From: Phycisphaerales bacterium
GTDB lineage: Bacteria > Planctomycetota > Phycisphaerae > Tepidisphaerales > Tepidisphaeraceae
Assembly (NCBI GenBank): GCA_020847545.1
Contig: JADLBV010000087.1
Location: forward strand, 1-32,525
Direction of reading: 5' to 3'
Length of the DNA: 32,525 nt
This document shows, one piece after another, positions 1 to 6,929 of this stretch; positions within the stretch are counted from its first letter, which is position 1; each line of letters starts with the position of its first letter. Below the pieces are notes generated by a model. That model worked only from the letters and a program-made list of their open reading frames with translations. It was not told the origin of the DNA and made no database searches. The position numbers were made by a program, and so were the translations under genes.

Positions 1-1078
1 ACGGATGCTCCAGCGGGCCAAAGAGGTCTTTGGCGTGCAATATGCCCTGTCGGCCTCCAGCGGCAGCGCCGGCCTGCACGCGGCCACTGGGGCGGCCGGT
101 GTCGAAGTCGCCTCCGAAGTGATCACCAGCCCCATCACCGACATGGGCACGCTGATCGGCATCCTGTATCAAAACGCCATCCCCGTTTTTGCGGATGTGG
201 ATGACCGCACCTATAACCTGACCGCCAAGTCCATCGAGGCGGCCATCACCCCCCGCACGCAGGCGGTCATCGCGGTCCATCTGGCCGGCGCGCCGTGCCC
301 CATCGAGGAAATCGCCCAGCTTTGCAAGGCGAAAAACATCAAATTGATCGAGGATTGCGCCCAGTCCTTCGGCAGCCGATATCGCGGCCGACACGTTGGC
401 GGGTTTGGCGATCTGGGTTGCTTCAGCTTCAATGAATTCAAGCATCTAAGCACCGGCGACGGCGGCATTGTCGTGACCAACGACAAACAACTTTATGGCC
501 GTGCCCACAATTATGCGGACAAGTGTTATGACCGCCTTGGACAGGGGGATCATCTGAAGATGCTCTGCCCCAATTATCGCATGACCGAACTGCAGGGCGC
601 GGTGGGACTGGCGCAGTTTGACCGGCTCGATGGGATCGTGAAGACCCGCAACACGCTGGGCAACTGGCTCAATGAGCAATTGGCGACGATTCCCGGCATT
701 TTGCCGCCCAAAATCGTTGATGGCGGCCAAAGCAGCTACTGGTTTTACATGATCCGCATCGACGAACAAAAGCTGGGCATCAACCGCGATGAATTTGCCC
801 GAAGGCTCAATCTGGAAGGGATCGCCGCCGGAGCGGGGTATATCGAACGCCCGATGTATCAGGAGCCGGTCTTTGCCAACCGCAGTTTCTTCAATGGCGG
901 TGTCTGGCCGGCCGAGAAGTTGTCCGGCCGCGAATATGACTACCGCAAGGTCCATTGCCCCAATGCCGAAAAGGTGCTCCAGTCCGCCATCCGACTGTCG
1001 TTGCACGAAGGGTTCACGATGGATGATGTTCAGGATTATGTGAAGGCGATCCGAAAAGTGGCCGAGGGTGCGGCCTGA
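1..1078 (+). CDS. DegT/DnrJ/EryC1/StrS-family sugar aminotransferase (5' end outside window)
   Basis: PLP-dependent aminotransferase of the family that aminates keto-sugars or keto-cyclitols bound for surface glycans or secondary metabolites. The reading frame is open to the left edge, and the family normally has about 40 residues before the substrate loop seen here as SASSGSAGLH, so the true start lies upstream. Counting from the first in-window ATG (position 5), the PLP-contacting Asp is in IEDCAQ (about D117) and the Schiff-base Lys is in FNEFKHLSTGDGG (K146). The C-terminal LSLHEGFTMDDVQDYVKAI resembles the scyllo-inosose/2-deoxy-scyllo-inosose aminotransferase branch (StsC/BtrR-like), but this is an impression and not an alignment. 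The gene ends 18 bp before the stop of the convergent kinase gene. Family assignment is secure; the substrate is unknown. Confidence 0.9.
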   Translation, partial: RMLQRAKEVFGVQYALSASSGSAGLHAATGAAGVEVASEVITSPITDMGTLIGILYQNAIPVFADVDDRTYNLTAKSIEAAITPRTQAVIAVHLAGAPCPIEEIAQLCKAKNIKLIEDCAQSFGSRYRGRHVGGFGDLGCFSFNEFKHLSTGDGGIVVTNDKQLYGRAHNYADKCYDRLGQGDHLKMLCPNYRMTELQGAVGLAQFDRLDGIVKTRNTLGNWLNEQLATIPGILPPKIVDGGQSSYWFYMIRIDEQKLGINRDEFARRLNLEGIAAGAGYIERPMYQEPVFANRSFFNGGVWPAEKLSGREYDYRKVHCPNAEKVLQSAIRLSLHEGFTMDDVQDYVKAIRKVAEGAA

Positions 1079-1096
1079 TCCGTCGCCCGCACTTTT

Positions 1097-1939
1097 TTAG
1101 GTAGCAGCAGCCAGCGCGGCCGGGAAATGAATCGTAAACGTCGTTCCCTTCCCCACTTCGCTGGCGACTTCGATCCGTCCATTGTGACGCTCGACGATCT
1201 CCTTGCAGATCGACAACCCCAGCCCAGTCCCTTTGGGTTCACCCCGACGCGCGGTCCCCTTGGTGGTGAAAAAAGGCTCAAAAATTTTCGTCTGCAGTTT
1301 TTCTGGAATCCCCGGCCCGGTGTCGATCACCTGAAGCTTCACCTCATCGCCAGCCTCATTTAACGATGCCTTGATCGTCAGCGATCCACCCCGCCCAAGC
1401 ATCGCCTGGCGCGCGTTGATCAGCAGATTGAGCAACACCTGCTCCAGTTGCACCCCGTCGCCGTGGATCATCAAATCCGGCTGCACCTGCACGCGCAGCG
1501 CCACACCATCCTTTTGCGGGTCGCGCGCCATGACCAGCAACACCTCGTCGATGATCTTCTGCACCGGAACGACCCCGACACTGCATTCACCCCGCGCCAA
1601 CCCCAGCATTGATTGGCAGATTTTGCCGGCTTTTGACGAGCTTTGGAATGCTTTGGAAAGGGCCTTTTTAATCAGCTCCAGATCGGGCGATTCGCCTTGG
1701 GCGCTTTGCAGGGCGAATTGCGAATAGCTGACGATGGGGGTCAGCAGGTTGTTGAATTCATGGGCGATGACGGCCGCGATCGTGCCGATGGTCGCCAGTC
1801 GTTGCGATTCGGTCAGTTGTTGACGCAGATCGTCCAGTTGTTCCTGCGCCGCCGCGAGCTGGTCGGTGATGGCGGTTTCAAGGTTTGAAATTTGCGATGG
1901 GGTCTCACTCACCGATTCACTATCGGCGCAAGGTGGCAA
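1097..1939 (-). CDS. Soluble orphan sensor histidine kinase (HisKA + HATPase_c)
   Basis: Two-component kinase core without membrane segment or recognisable sensor domain. Residues about 20-50 form a short coiled coil. The H-box is AHEFNNLLTP with phospho-acceptor H60. The ATPase domain shows the N-box (NLLINARQAM, N175), G1 box DTGPG (206-210), F-box (FEPFF, about 220-224) and G2 box GTGLGLS (237-243), so it should be active. The upstream codon is TTG (1937-1939) and no clear Shine-Dalgarno precedes it; a start at the GTG ten codons in is possible and would lose nothing of the kinase core. No response regulator is adjacent, so its partner must be elsewhere. Such kinases resemble NtrB/ZraS-like cytosolic cores. 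The signal is unknown. Confidence 0.88.
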   Translation of the reverse strand: MPPCADSESVSETPSQISNLETAITDQLAAAQEQLDDLRQQLTESQRLATIGTIAAVIAHEFNNLLTPIVSYSQFALQSAQGESPDLELIKKALSKAFQSSSKAGKICQSMLGLARGECSVGVVPVQKIIDEVLLVMARDPQKDGVALRVQVQPDLMIHGDGVQLEQVLLNLLINARQAMLGRGGSLTIKASLNEAGDEVKLQVIDTGPGIPEKLQTKIFEPFFTTKGTARRGEPKGTGLGLSICKEIVERHNGRIEVASEVGKGTTFTIHFPAALAAAT

Positions 1940-1978
1940 AGTGCTTGATCAATCCCAACTGATCAGTTTAAGCGGCCT

Positions 1979-3085
1979 TTATCGGACGTTGGTGATATCC
2001 AGCAAGGTCTTTGCGACATAGCGCAACTGCTCCTCTGGCAGTTCCGGATAGATCGGCAACGCCAGGATTTCCCGGCAGGCCTGCTCCGTCACCGGAAGAT
2101 CCCCTTCCTTGCCACCCAGATAAGCAAAACAGGGTTGTAAATGCAGCGGCAGGGGATAATAAATCGCGCTGCCGATCCCGTTGTCCGCCAGTGCCTGTTT
2201 GATGTGGTCGCGGTTGGGGACTCGGATGCAATACTGGTTGTAAATGCTCTGGTTTTCCGGCTCGATGGGGGGGGTGTTGATGGCGCTGCCGGCCAGCAAC
2301 TTGTCATACATGGCCGCGTTTTTACGACGTTGGTCATGCCAGGCGTCGAGGTATTTAAGTTTGACCTCTAGGACGGCCGCCTGAATCGCCGCCAGGCGGA
2401 ACATGCCGCCGATCATCTCGTGATAATAGGTATGACCTGAGCCATGCACGCGCAATTTTCGGCATCGTTCGGCCAGATCATCATCATTGGTGCAGATCGC
2501 CCCGGCGTCGCCGAACGCGCCCAGATTTTTGGTTGGATAAAAGCTCAAACACCCGGCCAACCCCCACGAACAAGCCGGGCGACCATCGCGCCGGGCGCCA
2601 ATCGCCTGTGCGGCGTCTTCAATCACCACCAGATTGTGCCGGCGGGCGATCTCATTGATCCGCTCCATCTGCGCCATCTGACCAAACAAATGAACCGGCA
2701 GGATCGCCCTGGTGCGCGGGGTGATTCGTCGTTCAATGTCGGCCGGATCAATGTTGAAGGTTTTGGGATCGATCTCCGCAAAGACGGGTTTGGCCCCCAG
2801 CCGCGCGATGCACCCGGCCGTGGCGAAAAAGGTGAAACTCGGACATATCACCTCATCGCCGCTCTGAATACCGATCCCCATCAACGCGCACAAAATCGCA
2901 TCCGTCCCACTGGAAACACCAATGGCATGCCGAGTCTGGCAATAATCCGCCAGTTTCTTCTCAAACCGCTCCACATGCGGGCCAAGAATCAGCGACTGCG
3001 CATCGCAAACCTGATCCATCGCCCGCTGAATTTCCTCCCGCAACGGCGCATACTGCGGCACAAGGTCCAAAAGCTTCACATTCAT
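1979..3085 (-). CDS. DegT/DnrJ/EryC1/StrS-family aminotransferase (WbpE/WlbE-like)
   Basis: A 368-residue PLP aminotransferase. The start at the ATG 3083-3085 (MNVKLLDLVPQY) fits the family N-terminus; the frame stays open upstream to 3373, but that part is translated from the inserted repeat element and is not protein-like. Substrate-loop GVSSGTDAIL is at 56-65, IEDAAQAIG carries D157 and Q160, and the Schiff-base lysine is K186 in FYPTKNLGAFGDAG. The N-terminal pattern, including SLILGPHVE, is typical of enzymes that aminate UDP-3-keto sugars or similar nucleotide sugars in surface polysaccharide pathways; exact substrate not determinable. It sits downstream of a MITE insertion, whose left duplication ends only about 26 bp upstream of the ATG, so the promoter may have been replaced or disturbed. 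Confidence 0.92.
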   Translation of the reverse strand: MNVKLLDLVPQYAPLREEIQRAMDQVCDAQSLILGPHVERFEKKLADYCQTRHAIGVSSGTDAILCALMGIGIQSGDEVICPSFTFFATAGCIARLGAKPVFAEIDPKTFNIDPADIERRITPRTRAILPVHLFGQMAQMERINEIARRHNLVVIEDAAQAIGARRDGRPACSWGLAGCLSFYPTKNLGAFGDAGAICTNDDDLAERCRKLRVHGSGHTYYHEMIGGMFRLAAIQAAVLEVKLKYLDAWHDQRRKNAAMYDKLLAGSAINTPPIEPENQSIYNQYCIRVPNRDHIKQALADNGIGSAIYYPLPLHLQPCFAYLGGKEGDLPVTEQACREILALPIYPELPEEQLRYVAKTLLDITNVR

Positions 3086-3121
3086 CGAATTTACAGTACG
3101 CCAAGGGGGGCTAAAAACAAA

Positions 3122-3307
3122 CAGGGCAATCGCATTTATATTTCCTCCCTCCCCCGGTACTCCGGGGGAGGGTTGGGGAGGGGGGCCGTATCGCCGAATT
3201 CGAGGAAAAACCCCCACCCTTACCCTCCCCCGGAGTACCGGGGGAGGGGATAAAGAGGCTCTGCGGGCATTATGAATGCCGCTATAAATATAAATGCGAT
3301 TACCCTG
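3122..3307. mobile_element. MITE-like element, copy 1 (186 bp, 10-bp target duplication)
   Basis: Non-coding element with terminal inverted repeats. The left end reads CAGGGCAATCGCATTTATAT and the right end, on the other strand, CAGGGTAATCGCATTTATAT (one mismatch in 20). It is flanked by a perfect 10-bp direct repeat TAAAAACAAA (3112-3121 and 3308-3317), the sign of transposition. Inside are two GC-rich palindromes, 3147-3172 and about 3222-3248, which are inverted copies of each other around a GGTACTCC/GGAGTACC core, and a small hairpin GCATTATGAATGC near 3268. A second, roughly 90% similar copy lies at 24826-25007. No transposase is encoded. It fills nearly all of the 291-bp gap between the divergent genes at 3085 and 3377. 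Confidence 0.85.
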
Positions 3308-3376
3308 TAAAAACAAAGGGATGCTACCCACCCGTATTTGCGGAATATCCCTGAACTTTGTACTGTGATCCATCCA

Positions 3377-4390
3377 ATGGCAAGCAAATTACAGGGCATT
3401 TTCACCCCCAATCTTGTGCCGCTCGACAGCGGCGGGCAGATCAATGAGGCCGAATTGCGGCGGTATATTGACTGGTTGATCGCCAAGGGGGTTCATGGGC
3501 TGTATCCGAACGGTTCCACCGGCGAATTCACCCGTTTTACGGCCGAGGAACGTCGACGGATCATTCGCATCGTCTGCGATCAGGCACGTGGTCGGGTGCC
3601 GGTGCTGGCCGGGGCGGCCGAGGCCAATGTCAAGGAGACCGTCGCCGCCTGTGAGGCGTATTACGAGTTCGGCGCCCGTGCCGTGGCGATTGTCAGCCCG
3701 TTTTATTACCGCCTTTCCCCCGACAGTGTTTATGCTTATTTCCGTGAAATCGCGCTCAACAGCCCGATCGATGTCACGCTCTACAACATCCCGATGTTCG
3801 CCAGTCCGATTGATGTGCCGACGATCCGCCGGCTGGCCGAGTTTCCGCGCGTGGTGGGGATCAAGGATTCCTCCGGCGATGTGGCCTTCATGCTGCGGAT
3901 GATGGCGGCGGTGCAACCGATCCGCCCCGATTTTTCCTTCCTCACCGGCTGGGAAGCGGTGCTGGTTCCCATGCTCATCATGGGCGTGGACGGCGGCACC
4001 AACGCCACCAGTGGTATTGTCCCCGAAGTCACCCGCAAGATGTGGGATTTGACCAAAGCCGGCCAACTGGATCAGGCCCGTGCGATCCAGCTTCGATTGC
4101 TGGAACTGTTCGACACCATGTTGTACTCGGCCGACTTCCCGGATGGATTCCGGGCGGCGGCCCAGTTGCGCGGGTTTGATTTTGGGCGCGGCCGCCAGCC
4201 GATCAGCGAATCGCAGCGCATCGATCTGGATGCTCTGCAAAGCGTGCTGCAATGTATCCTGGCCGACTGGGGTTATGTTGATGCCCCGCAGGAAGGGTGT
4301 GCCATTCGCACCGGCAACATCCAGCGCGACCGCGTTGCGCAGGTGGCCGAGGCGGTCATGCAGCAGTTGCGGCAAAAAGGCGTTTTGTAA
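3377..4390 (+). CDS. DapA/NAL-family class I aldolase with C-terminal encapsulation-peptide-like tail
   Basis: A 337-residue member of the dihydrodipicolinate synthase / N-acetylneuraminate lyase superfamily, which makes or breaks C-C bonds of pyruvate with aldehydes through a lysine Schiff base. Visible: carboxylate-binding GSTGE at 46-50, catalytic Tyr136 in LYNIP, Schiff-base Lys163 in GIKDSSGD, and [11 protein letters not shown] around 203-213. The ATG at 3377 ([11 protein letters not shown]) matches the family start. Typical members are about 290-300 residues; this one has an extra C-terminal tail. After a linker (about 302-315) comes an amphipathic helix [19 protein letters not shown] (317-335), with hydrophobics at V320, V323, V327, M328 and L331. 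That layout resembles the peptides that direct enzymes into bacterial microcompartments. The BMC shell gene follows 18 bp later. Probably not biosynthetic DapA; a 2-keto-3-deoxy acid aldolase is more likely. Confidence 0.88.
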   Translation: MASKLQGIFTPNLVPLDSGGQINEAELRRYIDWLIAKGVHGLYPNGSTGEFTRFTAEERRRIIRIVCDQARGRVPVLAGAAEANVKETVAACEAYYEFGARAVAIVSPFYYRLSPDSVYAYFREIALNSPIDVTLYNIPMFASPIDVPTIRRLAEFPRVVGIKDSSGDVAFMLRMMAAVQPIRPDFSFLTGWEAVLVPMLIMGVDGGTNATSGIVPEVTRKMWDLTKAGQLDQARAIQLRLLELFDTMLYSADFPDGFRAAAQLRGFDFGRGRQPISESQRIDLDALQSVLQCILADWGYVDAPQEGCAIRTGNIQRDRVAQVAEAVMQQLRQKGVL

Positions 4391-4408
4391 ACCACTCCAC
4401 GGACCACC

Positions 4409-5035
4409 ATGCAATCCCTGGCACTGATCGAAGTTCATGGTTGGGCGGCCTCGATGGCCGTGCTGGACGCCGCCGAAAAAGCCGCCGAGGTCGTGTTGGA
4501 ACAGGTTGAACTCAACGACCTGCTGGGCGCGTGCATGAAGCTCAGCGGCGAGTCGGCGGCGGTGGAAACCTCAGTCTCGGCGGCCATCGAAATGGCCCGT
4601 CAACTCAAGGCCTCGTGCGTGGCGCGGGCGCTTCTGTCGCCGGATCAAAAGGCGTGGAAAGTGATCGAAGCGCCGCCGGAATTCAGTCCCCTGATGGAAT
4701 GCAATGTCGTTTTTACGCCGGGGAAATCTTCCTCGGCATCACCGGAGAAACCCGTGAATGGCAATGGATCGTTCGCTTTGGGCTTGATCGAAACGCAAGG
4801 TTTAACCGCGGTGCTTGAAGCCATCGACGCCGCCTGCAAAGCCGCATCGGTCGAAGTCGTCGGCCGCGAAAAACTTGGCGGTGGTTATGTCACCGTCATC
4901 ATCAAGGGGGATGTGGCAGCGGTCAAAGCCGCCATCGAGGCCGGCAAAGCCCGCGTTGACAGCCTGGGCAAACTGATCGCCGCCCATGTCATCGCCCGTC
5001 CCAGCGAAGGGGTGTTGGGGTTGCTGCCCAAGTAA
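4409..5035 (+). CDS. Bacterial microcompartment shell protein with two BMC domains (BMC-T type)
   Basis: A 208-residue tandem-domain shell protein, the type that forms pseudohexameric trimers in microcompartment shells. The second domain (about 121-203) is canonical: FALGLIETQGLTAVLEAID, pore loop EKLGGGY (154-160), then VTVIIKGDVAAVKAAIEAG and HVIARP. The first domain (about 1-78) keeps the frame (SLALIEVHGWAASMAVLDAA, then AAVETSVSAAIEMA) but its pore loop VELNDLLGA (33-41) lacks the G-S/G-G motif. A linker rich in Ser, Pro and Asn (about 104-120) joins them. At the position of the PduT pore cysteine the alignment gives Asp36, so an Fe-S pore is not expected. No BMC-H or BMC-P gene is in the window, so this gene alone cannot build a shell. 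It is downstream of and probably co-transcribed with the aldolase. Confidence 0.9.
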   Translation: MQSLALIEVHGWAASMAVLDAAEKAAEVVLEQVELNDLLGACMKLSGESAAVETSVSAAIEMARQLKASCVARALLSPDQKAWKVIEAPPEFSPLMECNVVFTPGKSSSASPEKPVNGNGSFALGLIETQGLTAVLEAIDAACKAASVEVVGREKLGGGYVTVIIKGDVAAVKAAIEAGKARVDSLGKLIAAHVIARPSEGVLGLLPK

Positions 5036-5069
5036 TCGAAGAAAAAATAGACGCACAAACCCCCAGCCA

Positions 5070-5098
5070 CCCCTCTCTCAAGGTTGTTGAAAGAGGGG
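5070..5098 (+). terminator. Hairpin between convergent genes, likely terminator
   Basis: A 12-bp stem with one mismatch (5070-5081 with 5087-5098) and a five-base loop GGTTG lies 35 bp after the BMC-T stop and 37 bp from the stop of the convergent coiled-coil gene. No long T-tract follows, so rho-independent function is plausible but not certain; it could serve both directions. Confidence 0.5.
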
Positions 5099-5134
5099 AA
5101 GTAAGGTTTGCCATCTGGACGATTGGCCAACAAA

Positions 5135-5434
5135 TCAGGCGGCGGCTTCGGCGTGGTTCAGCCGGGCGCGGCCATTGTTGTTGTGATTCTGGGTTTCGGG
5201 GGCGATCCCCTGAAGCAGCTTGATCGGCGCTTCGGCGGCGACGGCCATCACACGCTCGAATTCTTCATTGATGTTGCTCTGCACGTCGCGCAGCTCTTCC
5301 TGAAGACGCTTGCGCTGATCGAGCAGGGCGGCCAGTTGCTCATCGAGCCGCTGCAACGTCACCATCTTCTGATGCGCTTTTTGAAACAATGCCACCGCGG
5401 GGGATGATTCGCGTGATGCTGAGTCGTTGGCCAT
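5135..5434 (-). CDS. Small coiled-coil protein of unknown function
   Basis: A 99-residue soluble protein. I chose the ATG at 5432-5434 (MANDSASRESS) because a strong ribosome-binding site, GGAAAGGAG, lies just upstream; the frame stays open further but that stretch is not protein-like. Residues about 14-70 form a heptad-rich coiled coil (VALFQKAHQKMVTLQRLDEQ, then LLDQRKRLQEELRDV). The tail is Asn/Ala rich (QNHNNNGRARLNHAEAAA). No enzymatic motif, signal peptide or membrane segment. It is convergent with the BMC-T gene and divergent from the broken exported-protein gene at 5684. I do not recognise a family. Confidence 0.7.
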   Translation of the reverse strand: MANDSASRESSPAVALFQKAHQKMVTLQRLDEQLAALLDQRKRLQEELRDVQSNINEEFERVMAVAAEAPIKLLQGIAPETQNHNNNGRARLNHAEAAA

Positions 5435-5539
5435 GTCCGGACTCCTTTCCGGTAAGAGTTGCCTGGCGCGATACGGCCGCGCCCACATCCTGTATCTTCG
5501 GCAGATTTGCCCGACATGCCCCAAACCAATGGGCATGTT

Positions 5540-5552
5540 GAACAAATTGTTC
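5540..5552. promoter_or_regulatory. Dyad GAACAAATTGTTC in divergent intergenic region
   Basis: A perfect 6+1+6 dyad in the 249-bp region between the divergent genes starting at 5434 (-) and 5684 (+). It resembles an operator. The form GAAC-N5-GTTC is one base longer than the LexA box of Firmicutes, so I do not call it LexA. No regulator is encoded beside it. Confidence 0.3.
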
Positions 5553-5593
5553 CACATTCCCCCCCGCGCGTCAATTGAAATAATGTTGGATTT

Positions 5594-5623
5594 TTGTCCG
5601 CTGGCGAATGCTGCGACTATAAG
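5594..5623 (+). promoter_or_regulatory. Possible sigma-70-like promoter
   Basis: TTGTCC (5594-5599), an 18-bp spacer and TATAAG (5618-5623) point towards the small exported-protein gene starting at 5684. The match is partial, and the promoter consensus of this organism is unknown. Confidence 0.3.
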
Positions 5624-5683
5624 TGCTTGTCAGCAATAGACTTCTATTGCAATCGGATAGGGGATCAAATCAGGACGGACGAT

Positions 5684-5942
5684 ATGAAGTTTGCGAAGTC
5701 GCACCTCTGGAAGGCCATGGGCTTGGGGCTGTTCGCCGATGGGCGCGGTTTTGGGTGTTGGCGCGGCCGACCATGAGCCGGTCACGAAGACCACCAACAT
5801 CAAACCCCGCAGGATGCTTAACAACATGATCAACCCACTGGCTAAAGGGCAAGACAACGCTCAATGCAGAGATTACCCCGCGCCGGCCGGATCGCCAACC
5901 GAAAAGTTCATGCGCGACAATGTAAATGGCCGATATGTGTAA
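5684..5942 (+). pseudogene. Small exported protein, split by a +1 frameshift in its signal peptide
   Basis: From the ATG at 5684, preceded by an AGGA-type ribosome site, the frame reads MKFAKSHLWKAMGLGLFA and then runs into an early stop near 5774. If one base is skipped at about 5738, reading continues MGAVLGVGAADHEPVTK to a stop at 5942. The joined sequence is a textbook signal peptide: basic start, a hydrophobic core of about 16 residues, Ala-Ala before Asp. It is followed by about 57 mature residues, basic and polar, ending NVNGRYV. Neither frame alone makes such a signal. It is therefore a recent pseudogene, a sequencing error, or programmed frameshifting; the site GCCGATGGG has no obvious slippery heptamer. 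Function unknown. Convergent with the gene ending at 5954. Confidence 0.5.
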
Positions 5943-5953
5943 ATTGGGGAAAT

Positions 5954-6445
5954 TCACAACGGCTGTGAGGCGTCGACGGGGTCGTCGGCCGACTTTTCAT
6001 CGTGCGGCTCTTGTTGAGTGGTCATGGCGGCGATGCTGGCGGAGAGGGCCGAAAGGATCGCCGGCCGGAGGATTTTGAAGACTTCCACCCCCAACCCACT
6101 GAAAAAGGATGGAGATTGGGGAGGGTTTTTGGACCCGTTGATTCTGGCCCATCGACGGATGATCCGATCTTCCTTGGTTGGCACGGCAACCCATGCCGTT
6201 GTAAAGCCTGCGGCGGCCGCCGTTCCCAAGGCGCTCCAAGGGTGGTTTTGGGTCAATTTTCGGATGTCGGCCATCCACCAAGCCCCTTTTTTCATCTCTG
6301 ACCAGACCTGAACCATCGCTTTTTTGGCCATCTCGGCCTGATCGGCCAGAAACTGCGATTCGGAGCGGGATGTCTCACTAGCCGCCGGTGCGCTGGTGGA
6401 GATCACATCCGAACCGGGTGCGTTGTTGATGTTTTCGGGATTCAT
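5954..6445 (-). CDS. Membrane-associated protein of DUF883/YqjD-like operon
   Basis: A 163-residue protein, third gene of a three-gene set. Residues about 33-60 are helical and charged (ADQAEMAKKAMVQVWSEMKK). Then comes LTQNHPWSALGTAAAAGFTT, the 'hPW.AlG.AA..G' arrangement that ends DUF883/ElaB/YqjD proteins in a membrane anchor. A second weakly hydrophobic stretch lies at about 121-142 (VEVFKILRPAILSALSASI). Its start overlaps the preceding gene by 68 nt in another frame, which suggests translational coupling. The related E. coli yqjD-yqjE-yqjK cluster places similar small inner-membrane proteins together. The role is inferred only from this resemblance: an envelope or stationary-phase protein. 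Confidence 0.68.
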   Translation of the reverse strand: MNPENINNAPGSDVISTSAPAASETSRSESQFLADQAEMAKKAMVQVWSEMKKGAWWMADIRKLTQNHPWSALGTAAAAGFTTAWVAVPTKEDRIIRRWARINGSKNPPQSPSFFSGLGVEVFKILRPAILSALSASIAAMTTQQEPHDEKSADDPVDASQPL

Positions 6446-6851
6446 ATTTTTCGACCGTTTTTTGTCTGGATTTGGCTTTGAACCTTTTCATGCCAAGGAT
6501 TGTTCCGCCAGCCAGCAACCCCAGAATCACAACCCCCACCACCAGGTTTCCCAGCCAGAGTCGGCCGCCAAAAAGCACCCCCAGTCCGCCGGCGACGCCG
6601 TCAAGCAGCAAAACCACCGCCGTGGCCAGAAACGCCGCGATGACACACAATCCGAGCAGGCCGAGGATTGTGTATAGGACCACCTGCCGAATCGACAGTT
6701 TCACGCCATCCCATCTGGCCGAGACGAAATAGGAGGCGTATTCCTTGAATTCTCCAATAAGTCCGCCAAGGCCGTCGGCGTGACCATTGTGGTCATCCGC
6801 CTTGGCCGCATGGGAGTTCTCATCGCGACTTTGCTCGGCTGAAAATGGCAT
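6378..6851 (-). CDS. YqjE-like putative holin/actin-type membrane protein (Phage_holin_3_6-like)
   Basis: About 157 residues with two strong hydrophobic segments: QVVLYTILGLLGLCVIAAFL (about residues 60-82) and LVVGVVILGLLAGGTILGM (about 104-122), separated by a Gly-rich turn. The N-terminus is polar and acidic/His-rich, the C-terminus basic. Length, two close helices and an upstream DUF883 gene match the YqjE/DUF1469 family. I place the start at ATG 6851 (MPFSAEQSRDE); an ATG at 6905 in frame is possible and neither has a good ribosome site. The last 68 nt overlap the next gene, so the final 20-odd residues may reflect a real long overlap or a frameshift shared between them. Confidence 0.68.
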   Translation of the reverse strand: MPFSAEQSRDENSHAAKADDHNGHADGLGGLIGEFKEYASYFVSARWDGVKLSIRQVVLYTILGLLGLCVIAAFLATAVVLLLDGVAGGLGVLFGGRLWLGNLVVGVVILGLLAGGTILGMKRFKAKSRQKTVEKYESRKHQQRTRFGCDLHQRTGG

Positions 6852-6929
6852 TGCGACAATTTCAAAAACCGCGATCGGCCGACGAACAGGTGGTACAAAG
6901 CCCATCGCCGGCCGGTCGCGTTGGAGGTA

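Noticed and set aside
3121-3308. CRISPR-like or tandem repeats in the GC-rich palindromes
   Set aside because: Only two inverted arms within a transposable element and no spacer-repeat periodicity.
3086-3373. 96-residue N-terminal extension of the DegT aminotransferase
   Set aside because: Encoded by the MITE and its flanks; the family start at 3085 aligns and the same peptide is produced at the second MITE copy.
3377-4390. Calling the aldolase dapA (lysine biosynthesis)
   Set aside because: Longer than DapA, with a C-terminal tail, a BMC neighbour and no lysine-pathway genes; the superfamily contains many other aldolases and lyases.
3389-4438. A 349-codon open frame on the minus strand opposite the aldolase
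   Set aside because: Low-complexity product full of His, Gly and Arg; it is the shadow of a gene with clear catalytic motifs on the plus strand.
4409-5035. PduT-like Fe-S cluster in the BMC-T pore
   Set aside because: The pore cysteine position aligns with Asp36 in domain 1 and Gly in domain 2; the nearby Cys42 falls in a strand.
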